Shown here: one piece after another, positions 49,019 to 58,252 of the stretch
Layout of the letters: the number at the start of each line of letters is the position of its first letter
Position numbering within the stretch: position 1 is the first letter of the stretch
Source of the DNA: Fen-1298 sp963833465
Lineage (GTDB): Bacteria; Bacteroidota; Ignavibacteria; UBA10030
DNA length: 64,000 nt
Direction of reading: 5' to 3'
Assembly: GCA_963833465.1 (NCBI GenBank)
Contig: CAWHXW010000005.1
Location: forward strand, 132,866-196,865
Translations under genes and position numbers: made by a program
The notes under the pieces: generated by a model
Databases searched by the model: none
Told to the model about the DNA's origin: nothing
Seen by the model: the letters and a program-made list of their open reading frames with translations, nothing else

Positions 49019-49461
49019 ACCAATTTGATGAAGTAGATATTCTATTAGTCGAAGACAATCCTCAAGATGTTGAATTAACTATTCGGGCGCTTAAGAAACA
49101 CAATATCACAAATAATCTTATTGTTCTTGAAGATGGCGCAGAAGCTTTAGATTTTATCTTCTGCCATGGTAAGTATGCTAAACGTGAGATTACAAATCAT
49201 CCAAAAGTAATATTGCTTGATATAAAATTACGCAAAGTGAACGGCCTTGAAGTACTTCGAGCAATCAAGGCTGATCAAAGAACAAATCCGATCCCTGTAG
49301 TAATGGTTACTTCTTCACAGCTTGATCCAGATATTAATACCGCTTATAAATTAAATACCAACAGCTATGTAGTCAAACCCGTGGATTTCAACGCATTTGT
49401 AAATGTAATGAGCCATATTGGCCTCTATTGGGTATTGGTAAATAAAACTCATAACAATTGA
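49015..49461 (+). CDS. Single-domain response regulator (Rcp1-like)
   Basis: A 148-residue receiver domain without an output domain. It has the acidic pair in ILLVEDNP, the phospho-acceptor Asp in VILLDIKLRKVNGLEVL, Thr/Ser in VMVTSS and Lys in YVVKPVDF. It overlaps the sensor kinase stop by four bases (ATGA), so the two form a pair. Such Rcp1-like regulators usually relay to another kinase or an unlinked output. Confidence 0.92.
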   Translation: MNQFDEVDILLVEDNPQDVELTIRALKKHNITNNLIVLEDGAEALDFIFCHGKYAKREITNHPKVILLDIKLRKVNGLEVLRAIKADQRTNPIPVVMVTSSQLDPDINTAYKLNTNSYVVKPVDFNAFVNVMSHIGLYWVLVNKTHNN

Positions 49462-49516
49462 AAATAAACTACCTTACCATTGGCATATCATTCGTGGGCA
49501 GATCAGCGGAATGATC

Positions 49517-49823
49517 TCAAGCTAAAATTCTATCACCGCAACTTGAAGGATGAGATACAAAAATAAATTCTAAAATATTTTTTAAAGGGGGACGTTCGTT
49601 GGAATTTCAATCACTTGATCAGCTTTAAGAGAAAAAACTTTTCTGTCCAATTCAATTATTGATTCTCTTGATAAAACGAAAAAGAACTGAAGTAACTTAT
49701 AATGAATATTCGGTATTTCAAATCTATTCACCGGCATTTGCTTTTGTATGATGCTTAACTCCTGTGATTTTAATAATTGCCAGCCATCACAATTGTGCCC
49801 CCATTTTTAATGCTCTGCTTCAT
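49517..49823 (-). pseudogene. Cupin-domain protein gene broken by two indels
   Basis: No long frame exists here, but reading three frames in turn on the minus strand gives a continuous small cupin. MKQSIK (ATG at 49823) is followed by WGHNCDGWQLLKSQELSII, QQ-like QFFFVLSRESIIELDRKVF and ADQVIEIPTNVP, and finally LEFIFVSHPSSCGDRI, ending at 49517. Shifts lie at an A5-G5 tract near 49805 and a C5-T3-A6 tract near 49587. The total of about 100 residues is normal for a cupin of this kind. Either a decayed gene or two homopolymer sequencing errors. It is convergent with the response regulator and downstream of GH31. Confidence 0.6.
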
Positions 49824-49911
49824 TTTTATCTATTATAAATATTTGTTTTGAAATACCTTTATTTGAGATTCCTTCTCTTTTTGAAAATAGCAATAGAAAT
49901 CTTCTTCCAAT

Positions 49912-52564
49912 CTAATTTAATTTACACGAAACGCGAATAGAATCTAAAACATTCTTCTGATGGATAGTTAGTTCTAAAATCGGACCTGCATATTTTCGAG
50001 GTTTACTGCCGGCACCATTGAAAGGCATCGTCTCTTCTTGATTTTCAGATTGAGTTATCAGTGCTGCTTCATTGGAGGAATTGAGATCAACATTTTCTCC
50101 ATTGACCACAATATTTTTTGGCTTGCTATTCGCAGGCAGGTTCAATCTAATGATCCAATCTCTCGAAGAAATTGCACCTTTATAGCTCCCTCGCCTCTTA
50201 TCAATCACAAACTGAACATCTTCTCCGTTCTTTACCAGAGTCGCAGATGTTTTACAGAAAGCATCTTTCTGGTAATCCGGTGAAATGCCATCGTCTTCGT
50301 AAAGCGTGCGCGTTGTACTGACATTATTTTCTTTTGGGACAAAAGCATCAACAATAATTTTATTCCAAGCATTCTCCGTTATGTATTGCATCTGAGGTAT
50401 AGAGAAAATAATACCTCTGGAACGAACATAGATAGGACATTTCCATATTTCCGGATTCAATACTATTGTCTTCGGACCTTGCAATTTATTTCCCGTCCAA
50501 ATATCCAGCCAGTCTCCAGGAGGTATCCATGCCTTGAATATTTGATCAATATCGACAGTCTGTATGAGCTGGAGCTGTGCACCACCTGTATTTTCATAAT
50601 ATTCAATTCGTATTGAATAGGAATGGCCTGGCACGAAATTTATTGAAATCGGATAGTCAGTGGCAGCCTGATCATGCCAGGCATTAACTACCAGACTATC
50701 ATCTATCCACACACGAACGCCATCATCCGAAACTACCTTGAGTCTGGACAAACCTTCCTCTTTCGATAAACAAATTTTTCCTCTCCAGCGAATAGAAAAG
50801 TGATCGACAGGAATTCTGGAATCCGGACTTCCGGTCCCCCAAATAAAATCTATAATGGAATCCCTTCGAATAAATACCGGATTACCTTTTAATTCTTGAT
50901 TATCAAAATACTCTCCAAGAAGTCCCGGCTTTCCATCGGAAGTCCGTAAAAAACGTATCGGTAATGCTGCATCTTTTGTCTTGCTTACAGCATATGGAAT
51001 AACAAGCAAATCTTCTCCGAAAAGAAACTGTCGAGCACATTTGGCATCGGGTTGGTTTGGCCATTCAAGATCGCAGCGACGCATGATTGGTGTTCCATCT
51101 TCATAAGCGCGGCGTGCTGCGGCATAGATTGCAGGCAGAAGTCGATACCGCAGCCGGATATATTCCGAAGTAATCTTTTCTGCTTCTTCTCCGAACTCCC
51201 ATGGATAACGAGTCAATCCTCGTGTGCAATGCAACCGCGTAATTGGAGAAAAGACTCCATATTGTATCCATCGAACGTATTGATCTGGTTCCGGATTTCC
51301 GCTTGTATGGCCTCCGAGGTCTTCATTTACATAGGGCATCATTCTATAAATACCGCTGTTGATACCGTTTGCAATTCCCATTTCCAGAAAATCCCATCTT
51401 GATTTTTGATCACCGGTCCACCAAATTGGAAACCTATGAGAAGCTGGATGCGAAGGTGAATTCCAAAAACCGTTATCGATACCATCTACATTTGACATTA
51501 TGAGAGGCCGTCTGTTAGGATAAAATTTTTCTGTTATATCATGATAAAGGCGCATACCCCAAACCTCTTTGCTAATACCCAGCATAGGTTCGTTCAGTCC
51601 GGTGATCCAGTTGCGGTCATACCACCAAACATCATTTCCTTTATTTAGGAGACTTGTAAGTCCTTTCCATCGATATTGCATTTCTGCCGGATCCAATGCA
51701 GACTTCGTTCGTGCTTCAGGGTGATCATTATACATAAGATGCACATGCATTTTCATGTGCTCTATCAATAAACCTTTTCATATCAGGAAATAATGAATCA
51801 TTAATAGTATAACCATGTGAAGCTCCAAGCCGCCAATCGGTATCTACAACGAACATATCCAACGGTATTTGTTTTTTTCGATATGTGTCGATTGTTTGAA
51901 GTGCTGTTTCTTCGGAGTATGGATAATAACGGCTGTTCCACAAACCAAAAGCAAAAAGCGGAGGCATTGGAGTCGGTCCGGTAAGTTTTAAAAAATCTTT
52001 TCTAAAACTATTATAATGTCCAGATTCAATAATGAAAACATATACATCTTCTGCATTATTTGTAGTATCCCAGCCGGAAGTTGCGTCATCCTTGAAATTT
52101 TCGGGCGGCGGTGCTGCGCCCCATTCGGGTGGTACTAATCGTGGATTGTCCGGAAGAATCCATATTTGATCATTGGTATCAGGACCCGGCTCAAAATCAA
52201 GAGCCGGAATAGTTTTGAATCGATATTGATTTTTCCCATTTTTCAATTGAACAAATATTCCTTCGAGTGAATTAAAATTCTTAGCTAACTCGATTTTACA
52301 TTTTGAAGTTGTGATAATAGTCTGACTTCCTTGCTCTTGAATTTTAATCGATTCTCCTGTCCAATTCCGATTCACTACGGTAAAAGTATTTCGGTTTTCA
52401 AAACCCTTTGGTCCTTTTTGCTCAATCCTAATAAGATTTTCAGATAGAGATTGAATTCTGATATCGCCTACGATCGCTTCATTGGATTGAGCATTCGCCG
52501 GTTGGGTCAGAATAATTACTGCAAAATAAGAAAGGAATAGAAATATTTTTTTCAGATTATCCAT
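49912..52564 (-). CDS. GH31 glycosidase with PA14 domain, second copy, single frameshift
   Basis: A signal peptide (IFLFLSYFAVIILT to ANAQ) is followed by a GH31 N-domain, the barrel start IPLDMFVVDTDWR, then, after a one-base shift near 51745 (HEN to HVHLMYNDHPEA), the nucleophile strand DVWWYDRNW, the acid/base region FPIWWTGDQKSRW, the catalytic-face RWIQYGVFSPITRLH, a PA14 domain (LLGEYFDNQELKG to AQLQLIQ) and C-terminal sandwiches with a DUF5110-like TLYEDDGIS. The WYDRNW pattern differs from the first GH31 at 14061, so the substrate is probably different (alpha-glucoside or alpha-xyloside). It lies 118 bases downstream of a CE2-like esterase, suggesting joint action on acetylated hemicellulose. 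Confidence 0.85.
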
Positions 52565-52682
52565 AAAAATTTTCCTTTTCTATTACCGCAATATATTATT
52601 TTAAAATTCAATTTCGACAGCGTTTATTTTTAAACCAACTCCTGCAATTTTCCAAGAGATGCAGCATTATCGCAAAGTTACA

Positions 52683-53801
52683 TCACCAGTTCATCCTAAG
52701 CCTTATCATAGAAATAACGATATCTGCCATTTTGTTTGCCCCTAGGACATTAGGATGAATATCACATCCCCAGTCATTACTAGTCATAATATTTCGAGGA
52801 ATTTCGATAAAGAACACATCCTTATCTCTTCCTTCCTTTTTCTGCTGCTCTTTTACAACTTCCCGGACATAATCAGTGCATGGTTTTTCTATCATCGGGC
52901 CGCTCACACAAAAAATAGTTACGCAGGGATACAATGAGCGTACACGATCGATCAATTGATTGTAAGCATCAATGAAAACATTTTTATCGGGATGCGGTTC
53001 TGTTGAAAAATCATTTGTGCCAAGGTTAATGACAACCGCCTGCGGAATCCATTTTTTGAAATCCCATTTCGATGTCGAATCAAAACAACAAATTCGTTCG
53101 TACAGCACCGGCATTGGATTGAGTGATGTCTTGTTCGAGTCACCATAATTACGAACAACTCCCCTGCCGGAATACGAAATAAGATGATACTCAGCATGCA
53201 GTGCTCTTGCAGTGATTGATGCGTAAGACATTGCCGCATTTTCAGTTTGAGGGCTAAAATGACAAGCAGTCGAATCTCCCATAACACCATATCCGCTTGT
53301 TATCGAATTACCAATAAATTCAATACGCCGGTCAAATCTATTATCTATTGGGAGAAGTGTTGCACCTGTGTCGAGAATGAATCCCATAAACATTCCTTTC
53401 CCCACAAGCGGTTCTGTTCTTTTCTGAATCATTATCGTGTGAGCAATTGTATCGGAAAGAAATGATGCAACCTTATTAACATCTGAAGAGCCTGTCGTAA
53501 GTATTCGGGGGGCATGATTATCTATAATAATTGCATATTCATCGGTTGTATCGCGGAGTCTGACGGAACAACTTGTTCCCTGGAATTTAGCATAAATGCG
53601 GACTCCTGCCCAATCGAATATAACTTTCTTTGGATTTGAGAAATCGAATCTTCCTACATATTGAATGTTAGGATTATCGGCATCAATGATCCCTGTCTTT
53701 TTAATTTCATGTTTGGTAACGAAAAATGAGCATGAACTTACCTGAAACATCATGAAAAAACTAAGAATCATTATAAGAGATATTTTGAATTTGATTATCA
53801 T
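52683..53801 (-). CDS. SGNH/GDSL esterase, CE2 family-like (acetyl esterase)
   Basis: A 372-residue secreted protein. The N-terminal hydrophobic signal with a Cys (FFMMFQVSSC) suggests a lipoprotein. A jelly-roll domain (FDWAGVRIYAKFQGTSCSVRL) precedes the SGNH fold: block I IEFIGNSITSGYG with the catalytic Ser, the Gly block SYSGRG, block III INLGTNDF and block V DIHPNVLG with the catalytic His. This two-domain order is that of CE2 acetyl-xylan/glucomannan esterases. ATG 53801 is used because AGAGGAA lies upstream. Upstream of GH31-2, probably co-transcribed. Confidence 0.85.
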   Translation of the reverse strand: MIIKFKISLIMILSFFMMFQVSSCSFFVTKHEIKKTGIIDADNPNIQYVGRFDFSNPKKVIFDWAGVRIYAKFQGTSCSVRLRDTTDEYAIIIDNHAPRILTTGSSDVNKVASFLSDTIAHTIMIQKRTEPLVGKGMFMGFILDTGATLLPIDNRFDRRIEFIGNSITSGYGVMGDSTACHFSPQTENAAMSYASITARALHAEYHLISYSGRGVVRNYGDSNKTSLNPMPVLYERICCFDSTSKWDFKKWIPQAVVINLGTNDFSTEPHPDKNVFIDAYNQLIDRVRSLYPCVTIFCVSGPMIEKPCTDYVREVVKEQQKKEGRDKDVFFIEIPRNIMTSNDWGCDIHPNVLGANKMADIVISMIRLRMNW

Positions 53802-53975
53802 TTCTGGGATTCCTCTAATTCCATTCAATGATTTTATAATATAAAAGCGGCATCACAAGGTCAACCAATCGAAAACAACTTTTAATCAACTAATTCCAGA
53901 ATCTATAATTATTTTTTCGCTGCATCTGATTTTAATAGCGATTCCAATTTTGAATTGCTTTTCTTTTCGCGAGAT

Positions 53976-54344
53976 TTATTTTTGCTGTTTTACCGTTTTC
54001 ATTTTTTCGAGCAGCTTATTCCCTTGATCCCACACTCGAATATCCAATTTATTCATAGCATGAAGATGCCTTGCCATTTCGTAATCAAACCGAAGTGCAA
54101 GACTCCGACAATCGGCAATCCTGCACAATGAAGGTGCATGATCATGAATACTGCATCCATCCTTATCTAAATATACACATTCGCCATTAGGTTTATGAGC
54201 AAGCATCAGCGCGCCCGGAATAAAAGGATGAGGTTCTGTTTTATATTTGAAATGCAAATCCTCATTTTCAAGTCTTACCGCATCACCTTGACAACAAATT
54301 GTGCAGCCATTACACGGAACTTGTTTTATCGCATATTTATTTTC
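53976..54344 (-). CDS. YkgJ-type zinc/iron-chelating CxxCxxCC protein, start unclear
   Basis: The frame carries VPCNGCTICCQGDAVRL (CxxCxxCC), then ECVYLDKDGCSIHDHAPSLCR and ADCRSLALRFD, the full cysteine signature of the YkgJ/UPF0153 family. Between a TGA at 54345 and the motif there is no ATG/GTG in frame. A GTG-initiated frame about 15 bases upstream (GTGACAGTTGAG) reads into TAA at an AAAA run, so a one-base indel at the N-terminus is likely. Family members bind metal through the cysteines; their function is not established. Confidence 0.7.
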   Translation of the reverse strand, partial: ENKYAIKQVPCNGCTICCQGDAVRLENEDLHFKYKTEPHPFIPGALMLAHKPNGECVYLDKDGCSIHDHAPSLCRIADCRSLALRFDYEMARHLHAMNKLDIRVWDQGNKLLEKMKTVKQQK

Positions 54345-54439
54345 TCAACTGTCACCTGCCTGGCTGAGTGTATAAGATATATTTTACTGTTTGATAAGAA
54401 CAAAAACTCTTTTGTGCATTCAGTTTTACGGCGCTTGAA

Positions 54440-55297
54440 TTATTGGCTTTCCGTTTTTGCATTTTGTTTTTTATTCCAATCATTTAAAACCTTGATCATA
54501 TGCGGGAGCAATTCCTTTCCTCCTTCTTTTCCATGACCGGGTATAACAATTTTACAATCTTGAAAATTTTTCATTACTTTTTCAACAGAAATCGGCCATT
54601 CAGCCATATTTGCATATCCGGTAAAACCAGGATAATCAAATTCCATTCCCTTAATCATACAGCCACCGAATAATATCTTTCGGTTGTGCATATAGACAAC
54701 TGTGTTATCTATGGTGTGAGATTCTCCAGGAAAGTACACTTCAAAAATCTCGCTGCCATATTTTAATTCCATACCTTCTTTAATTGGAAACGTTTTATTA
54801 GGTGGCACTAAATTTAATACTCTATAGGAATTGTAATACCGTTTATTATCATCTGAAGCAGCCATATCCATAATTAGTCTTTTTAATTCAATACCCTTTT
54901 CTTTTACAAGTTTTATCGTTAAATCAGAACCATAAACTGGAATATTTTTTGAAAGCAAGACTTCGTCACCGCCAAGATTATCCTGATGGAAACCGGTAAC
55001 AATTGCACTAATTTTTAGAGTCCCAAAATTATTTTCTATCCAATTTAGCAAAGAGACTGTACCGCTTATTTCACATGGAGTATTAATAAGTAATCCTTGC
55101 TTGCCCGATAAAAGAATAAACATTCCATTGGAACCCCCTGGAAAATAATGAGTGAACATATAAACGCTGTCTTGAATTTTTTTGTAAAACAAATCCTCGC
55201 TTATTCGGATTTGATTCTCTTTTTGGTCGGATTGGCAATAAATATTTTCTACAAACAGTATTATAATAAAGAGAATTAAAAAGTCGCGTTTTTTCAT
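54440..55297 (-). CDS. Subclass B1-like metallo-beta-lactamase-fold protein with altered zinc site
   Basis: A 285-residue secreted protein with a signal peptide (FLILFIIILFVENIYCQ). The B1-type framework is clear: GSNGMFILLSGKQGLLINTP, GESHTIDNTVVY, ILFGGCMIKG and VIPGHGKEGG provide His196, Cys221 and His263 equivalents. The first motif reads TGFHQDNLGG where active enzymes have H-x-H-x-D: the first His is Gly, while the second His and the Asp remain. It may bind zinc differently or have changed activity. Hydrolysis of beta-lactams is therefore doubtful. Length and start are normal for the family. Confidence 0.8.
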   Translation of the reverse strand: MKKRDFLILFIIILFVENIYCQSDQKENQIRISEDLFYKKIQDSVYMFTHYFPGGSNGMFILLSGKQGLLINTPCEISGTVSLLNWIENNFGTLKISAIVTGFHQDNLGGDEVLLSKNIPVYGSDLTIKLVKEKGIELKRLIMDMAASDDNKRYYNSYRVLNLVPPNKTFPIKEGMELKYGSEIFEVYFPGESHTIDNTVVYMHNRKILFGGCMIKGMEFDYPGFTGYANMAEWPISVEKVMKNFQDCKIVIPGHGKEGGKELLPHMIKVLNDWNKKQNAKTESQ

Positions 55298-55605
55298 GAC
55301 GAGTTTTTCAATAATATATGGGCTCGTTATCTATATAATTATCGCAATCTAATTCATTTTGTTATGAGATTAATACATTGATTTATAGAGTCATTTATAT
55401 GGATAAAACTTTTCATTCTTAAATTATAATAAATACTGTTCCTTTAACCGACGGAATTAAGCCGGAGCATATCCAAAATTAATTTTCACAGAACGAATTA
55501 AATTCATTTTGAAATATTTTTATCTTGCATCATAACTCTTATCGTTAAATATTTTCTGCAAGCCCGCAATCGCCGACTTGATTGCAAGTTATGTCGCTTT
55601 TATTA
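55298..55605. other. Intergenic region with short inverted repeat
   Basis: An AT-rich gap of 308 bp. GCAATC/GATTGC (around 55565-55586) can form a small hairpin downstream of the HD gene. It lacks a T-run and attC core sites; I assign no function. Confidence 0.3.
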
Positions 55606-56184
55606 TTACCATCGCACCATCGGAAGAGGATGCAATGGAGTACGAACAAACTGACGAGCCATAAGAAAAGTCAATTTGCGATGAAAGCCGGCATTGGGAA
55701 ATGCTGACTTGATTTCATGGATGAATGTCTTTGGAATCCCAAATTTAATACAGCCAAGTGAAACATCGATCAAATCAGCTTTCCGGAACAGCTCGACAGT
55801 CGATTTGAAGTTTCCCGAATACTCTCGAATCTTATGGTGCTGGAGAATGATGGTTTCTACTTCCAATGCAAAATTATTCTGGTTTTTGAATTCAAGGTAT
55901 TCTCTTACTAATTGTACTGAAGGTTCGAGATAATCGAATGTTTTTGCCGTCCAAATGCCAAGATCATGAAATGCTGCTGCAATCAGAACCTGTTGAGGAA
56001 TTTCGTCAACTTTCGCAAGAATGTGATAATAGTTTAATAACCTCAAAACATGATTTTTGTACAAAATAAAATCACTACCCAAATCGGTTGAGTATTTCTC
56101 TAAAATATTACTGATTATCAATATGTTCTTCTGAATCTTCATATATATATTTGAGTTGTTTTTTCGATTGGCGCTAAATCCCAT
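55606..56184 (-). CDS. HD-domain protein (predicted phosphohydrolase)
   Basis: A 192-residue protein with an HD-type arrangement: an upstream His in YKNHVLRLLNYYH, the doublet AAAFHDLGIWTA, then ILQHHKIREY and the later Asp in LFRKADLIDVSLG. HD proteins hydrolyse phosphate esters using metal. No nucleotide-specific motif is visible, so the substrate is unknown. ATG 56184 gives the longest version; ATG 56142 (MKIQKN) is an equally good start. It lies just left of the cassette array. Confidence 0.7.
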   Translation of the reverse strand: MGFSANRKNNSNIYMKIQKNILIISNILEKYSTDLGSDFILYKNHVLRLLNYYHILAKVDEIPQQVLIAAAFHDLGIWTAKTFDYLEPSVQLVREYLEFKNQNNFALEVETIILQHHKIREYSGNFKSTVELFRKADLIDVSLGCIKFGIPKTFIHEIKSAFPNAGFHRKLTFLMARQFVRTPLHPLPMVRW

Positions 56185-56228
56185 TTCGATCTTTAATCGA
56201 ATCGATTATCCCGTACAGATGGATTCCT

Positions 56229-56351
56229 GTATAACGCACTATTCAAGATTATTCTGAAGCTGCCAATGTCTTTATCCATCAACTTCTATTTCAAGGAATT
56301 TGGACTATGAATATCTTAAAACAAACCGTCGGTATCTATGTCTGGTTAGGC
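56229..56351 (-). other. Possible degenerate attC site
   Basis: Minus-strand GCCTAACCAG (56351-56342) is identical to the left ends of the intact attC sites and lies 70 bases after the M50-like gene. A GTTATAC near 56231 could be the other core, but the arms between pair poorly. It may be the decayed attC of a terminal cassette, or chance. Confidence 0.25.
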
Positions 56352-56420
56352 GCACCATTTTTACGATGTCTTTCTAAAGGTTCTGGAAATATTTGTATAA
56401 TTTAATTTCAACGTGATAAA

Positions 56421-57233
56421 TCAATTTACAAAGATTCCGCATACCAGCAACCTATTAAAAATGATCGTAATTATGAAGAAAATAATCGATGGAATATTAA
56501 GCTTGTTAAATTGATCAAATTCTTTGTTTGCATGTTCAGTTGAATAGTTTTTCCTTACTGCACTTTCATAGCCGCACAAAAATAAAAGACTACCACATGT
56601 AGGAGCAATCAAACTGATTAAAACAGGAATCGGTAGATTTAATAGTGTAGTCACAACAATGCCAATTAAAAGAGGAAATAAAATCAATGACCGTACAAAT
56701 ACTTCTCTGGATTGTGTGTTGTCAATTATTTCTTTCGATCCCATTTCCACAAAATATTTCATCAAGCTGTTTATTAACAAATAAATTACAATTGATGCTG
56801 CAATCGCTAAAATGATTGTTACCCAGATGGGGAACCCCAAAGCATAACAAATATATCCGGTATCACCATTGGGAAACCAAGGGGCAATGATTAAATAGCC
56901 AAAAAATCCGATATATCCATTTATAGATATATACGCGTAGAAGAGAGAAAGATTATTCCGTTTCTTTTTTTTAGCACAGATTAAATGAAAGAGAATGCCA
57001 ATGATCATACTGACGAGTGGTCCAGCTCCTTTAATAAATAAATTGCTTATTAAGTCTAAATTATCTCCTGCATTCGAAGTGTAATTATGGTGAATGGATA
57101 TGTGTTGCGCATGGACTAAAATAGATGCAAAGAAATGACCAAATTCATGCATCGTCATTTCAACAATGTTAGCGATTACAAAGAGAATGGCCGAGTTAAT
57201 AACAATATTTCTATATGTGTTTTTAATGGTCAC
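56421..57233 (-). CDS. Integral-membrane M50-like zinc metalloprotease
   Basis: A 270-residue protein with about six to seven membrane helices. HEFGH (residues 29-33) in the first helix is the zinc-binding HExxH motif, and the NLFIKGAGPLVSMIIG segment resembles the N-P-x-x-G-like second motif of site-2-type proteases, though altered (GAGP). It starts with GTG one base after the attC core at 57235, the spacing expected of a cassette gene, so it is probably the last cassette of the array. Its substrate is unknown. Confidence 0.7.
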   Translation of the reverse strand: MTIKNTYRNIVINSAILFVIANIVEMTMHEFGHFFASILVHAQHISIHHNYTSNAGDNLDLISNLFIKGAGPLVSMIIGILFHLICAKKKKRNNLSLFYAYISINGYIGFFGYLIIAPWFPNGDTGYICYALGFPIWVTIILAIAASIVIYLLINSLMKYFVEMGSKEIIDNTQSREVFVRSLILFPLLIGIVVTTLLNLPIPVLISLIAPTCGSLLFLCGYESAVRKNYSTEHANKEFDQFNKLNIPSIIFFIITIIFNRLLVCGIFVN

Positions 57234-57234
57234 G

Positions 57235-57414
57235 CTCTAACGGATGGCGGCTAAGTGGAACATGGCGTACAGCGCCGCTGACCGCGCTGAAACTTTCAAA
57301 TTGTAATAAACGAAACGAGGTCATTCTGAAAAATAAATTATTAAAGACTAAAAGCTCTACGCGCCTTGTTAATTGCACTCGGCTCATCCGGTCAGCTTGA
57401 GCCGCAGGTTAGGT
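57235..57414 (-). repeat. attC site 1 (180 bp)
   Basis: Minus orientation: R'' ACCTAAC at 57414-57408, left arm GCGGCTCAAGCTGACCGG, right arm containing CTTAGCCGCC, and R' GTTAGAG at 57241-57235. It starts nine bases after the cysteine-protease stop. The final R' base does not fit the consensus, as expected where the following sequence belongs to the next, last cassette. Confidence 0.85.
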
Positions 57415-57423
57415 TGCAATTCC

Positions 57424-58248
57424 TCATCTGAGTAGAATTAGTTTCTTTGTTTTAGTAAACGAGCCAGCTTGTAAACGATAGAAGTAAATTCCACTAGACA
57501 TATTTGCCGCATTCCATCGCCGCTGGTAATTTCCTGCTGACATTTCTTGAAAGACAAGGGTTGCTACTTCTCTTCCAAACAAATCGAATACTTTCAACGA
57601 TACAAATGATTGCTGTGGAAGATTGAATGATATATTCGTCAGGGGATTGAATGGGTTGGGATAGTTTTGATAAAGGACATAATCTTTTATCAAATTGCTG
57701 GAGCCAGCATCAACGGATGTAGGGGTCGTATTTATTTTCAAGCTGTGTGTCCACGTATGCGTGCTTCCTTGCCTTACCCACGCATACGTGTTTATCGTTG
57801 GACCGTTCCATGGATCCATAAGATAGACAAGACTATCGACAACCCCATGAATCGCAAGTATGTGACCTCCACCCGCATCCCATCCCCATCGGATGGGAAC
57901 CGGTCTTCTGCTTGTGAGTTCAGCGGTTATAAATTCTAATGTAAACCAATTGGCTTGGCCTGTACTGGAAATACTTCCGAAATAGTTTAATATAAGATCG
58001 ACTCCATTTCTTGTAGGTCCAGTAGTGTTGCCATAAAGCCAATTCCAAGTATTAGTGTCATTCGTGCCGTATTGTGCAATTTCGGTTTGCGTTTTAGAAA
58101 CACCATAATACTCCAAAACCGCTTGCGATGTAGCGGCCCAGCACCATTGGCTTTGTTCCTGATTCTTTTGCGGCACAGCCAATATTTGCGCAATGATACT
58201 ATTATCGCCAATTGTTATGCAAATAAGAAGATAATATATTCGTTTCAT
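57424..58248 (-). CDS. Papain-like cysteine protease with T9SS sorting domain (cassette gene)
   Basis: A secreted 274-residue protein. A signal peptide (MKRIYYLLICITIG to IIAQ) leads into a C39/C70-type papain-like domain: catalytic Cys in QSQWCWAATSQAVLEYYG, catalytic His in GGGHILAIHG and Asp/Asn in YLMDPWNG. The last 80 residues are a type A sorting domain (QNYPNPFNPLTNISFNL to TKTKKLILLR), so export needs a host T9SS. ATG 58263 is an alternative start. Its start overlaps the end of the companion gene by a few bases. Substrate unknown; proteolysis of external proteins or toxin processing are options. Confidence 0.85.
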   Translation of the reverse strand: MKRIYYLLICITIGDNSIIAQILAVPQKNQEQSQWCWAATSQAVLEYYGVSKTQTEIAQYGTNDTNTWNWLYGNTTGPTRNGVDLILNYFGSISSTGQANWFTLEFITAELTSRRPVPIRWGWDAGGGHILAIHGVVDSLVYLMDPWNGPTINTYAWVRQGSTHTWTHSLKINTTPTSVDAGSSNLIKDYVLYQNYPNPFNPLTNISFNLPQQSFVSLKVFDLFGREVATLVFQEMSAGNYQRRWNAANMSSGIYFYRLQAGSFTKTKKLILLR

Positions 58249-58252
58249 CAAG

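Noticed and set aside
55560..55600. Possible attC downstream of the HD gene
   Set aside because: A short palindrome only; no RYYYAAC/GTTRRRY core pair and no arm similarity to the real sites.
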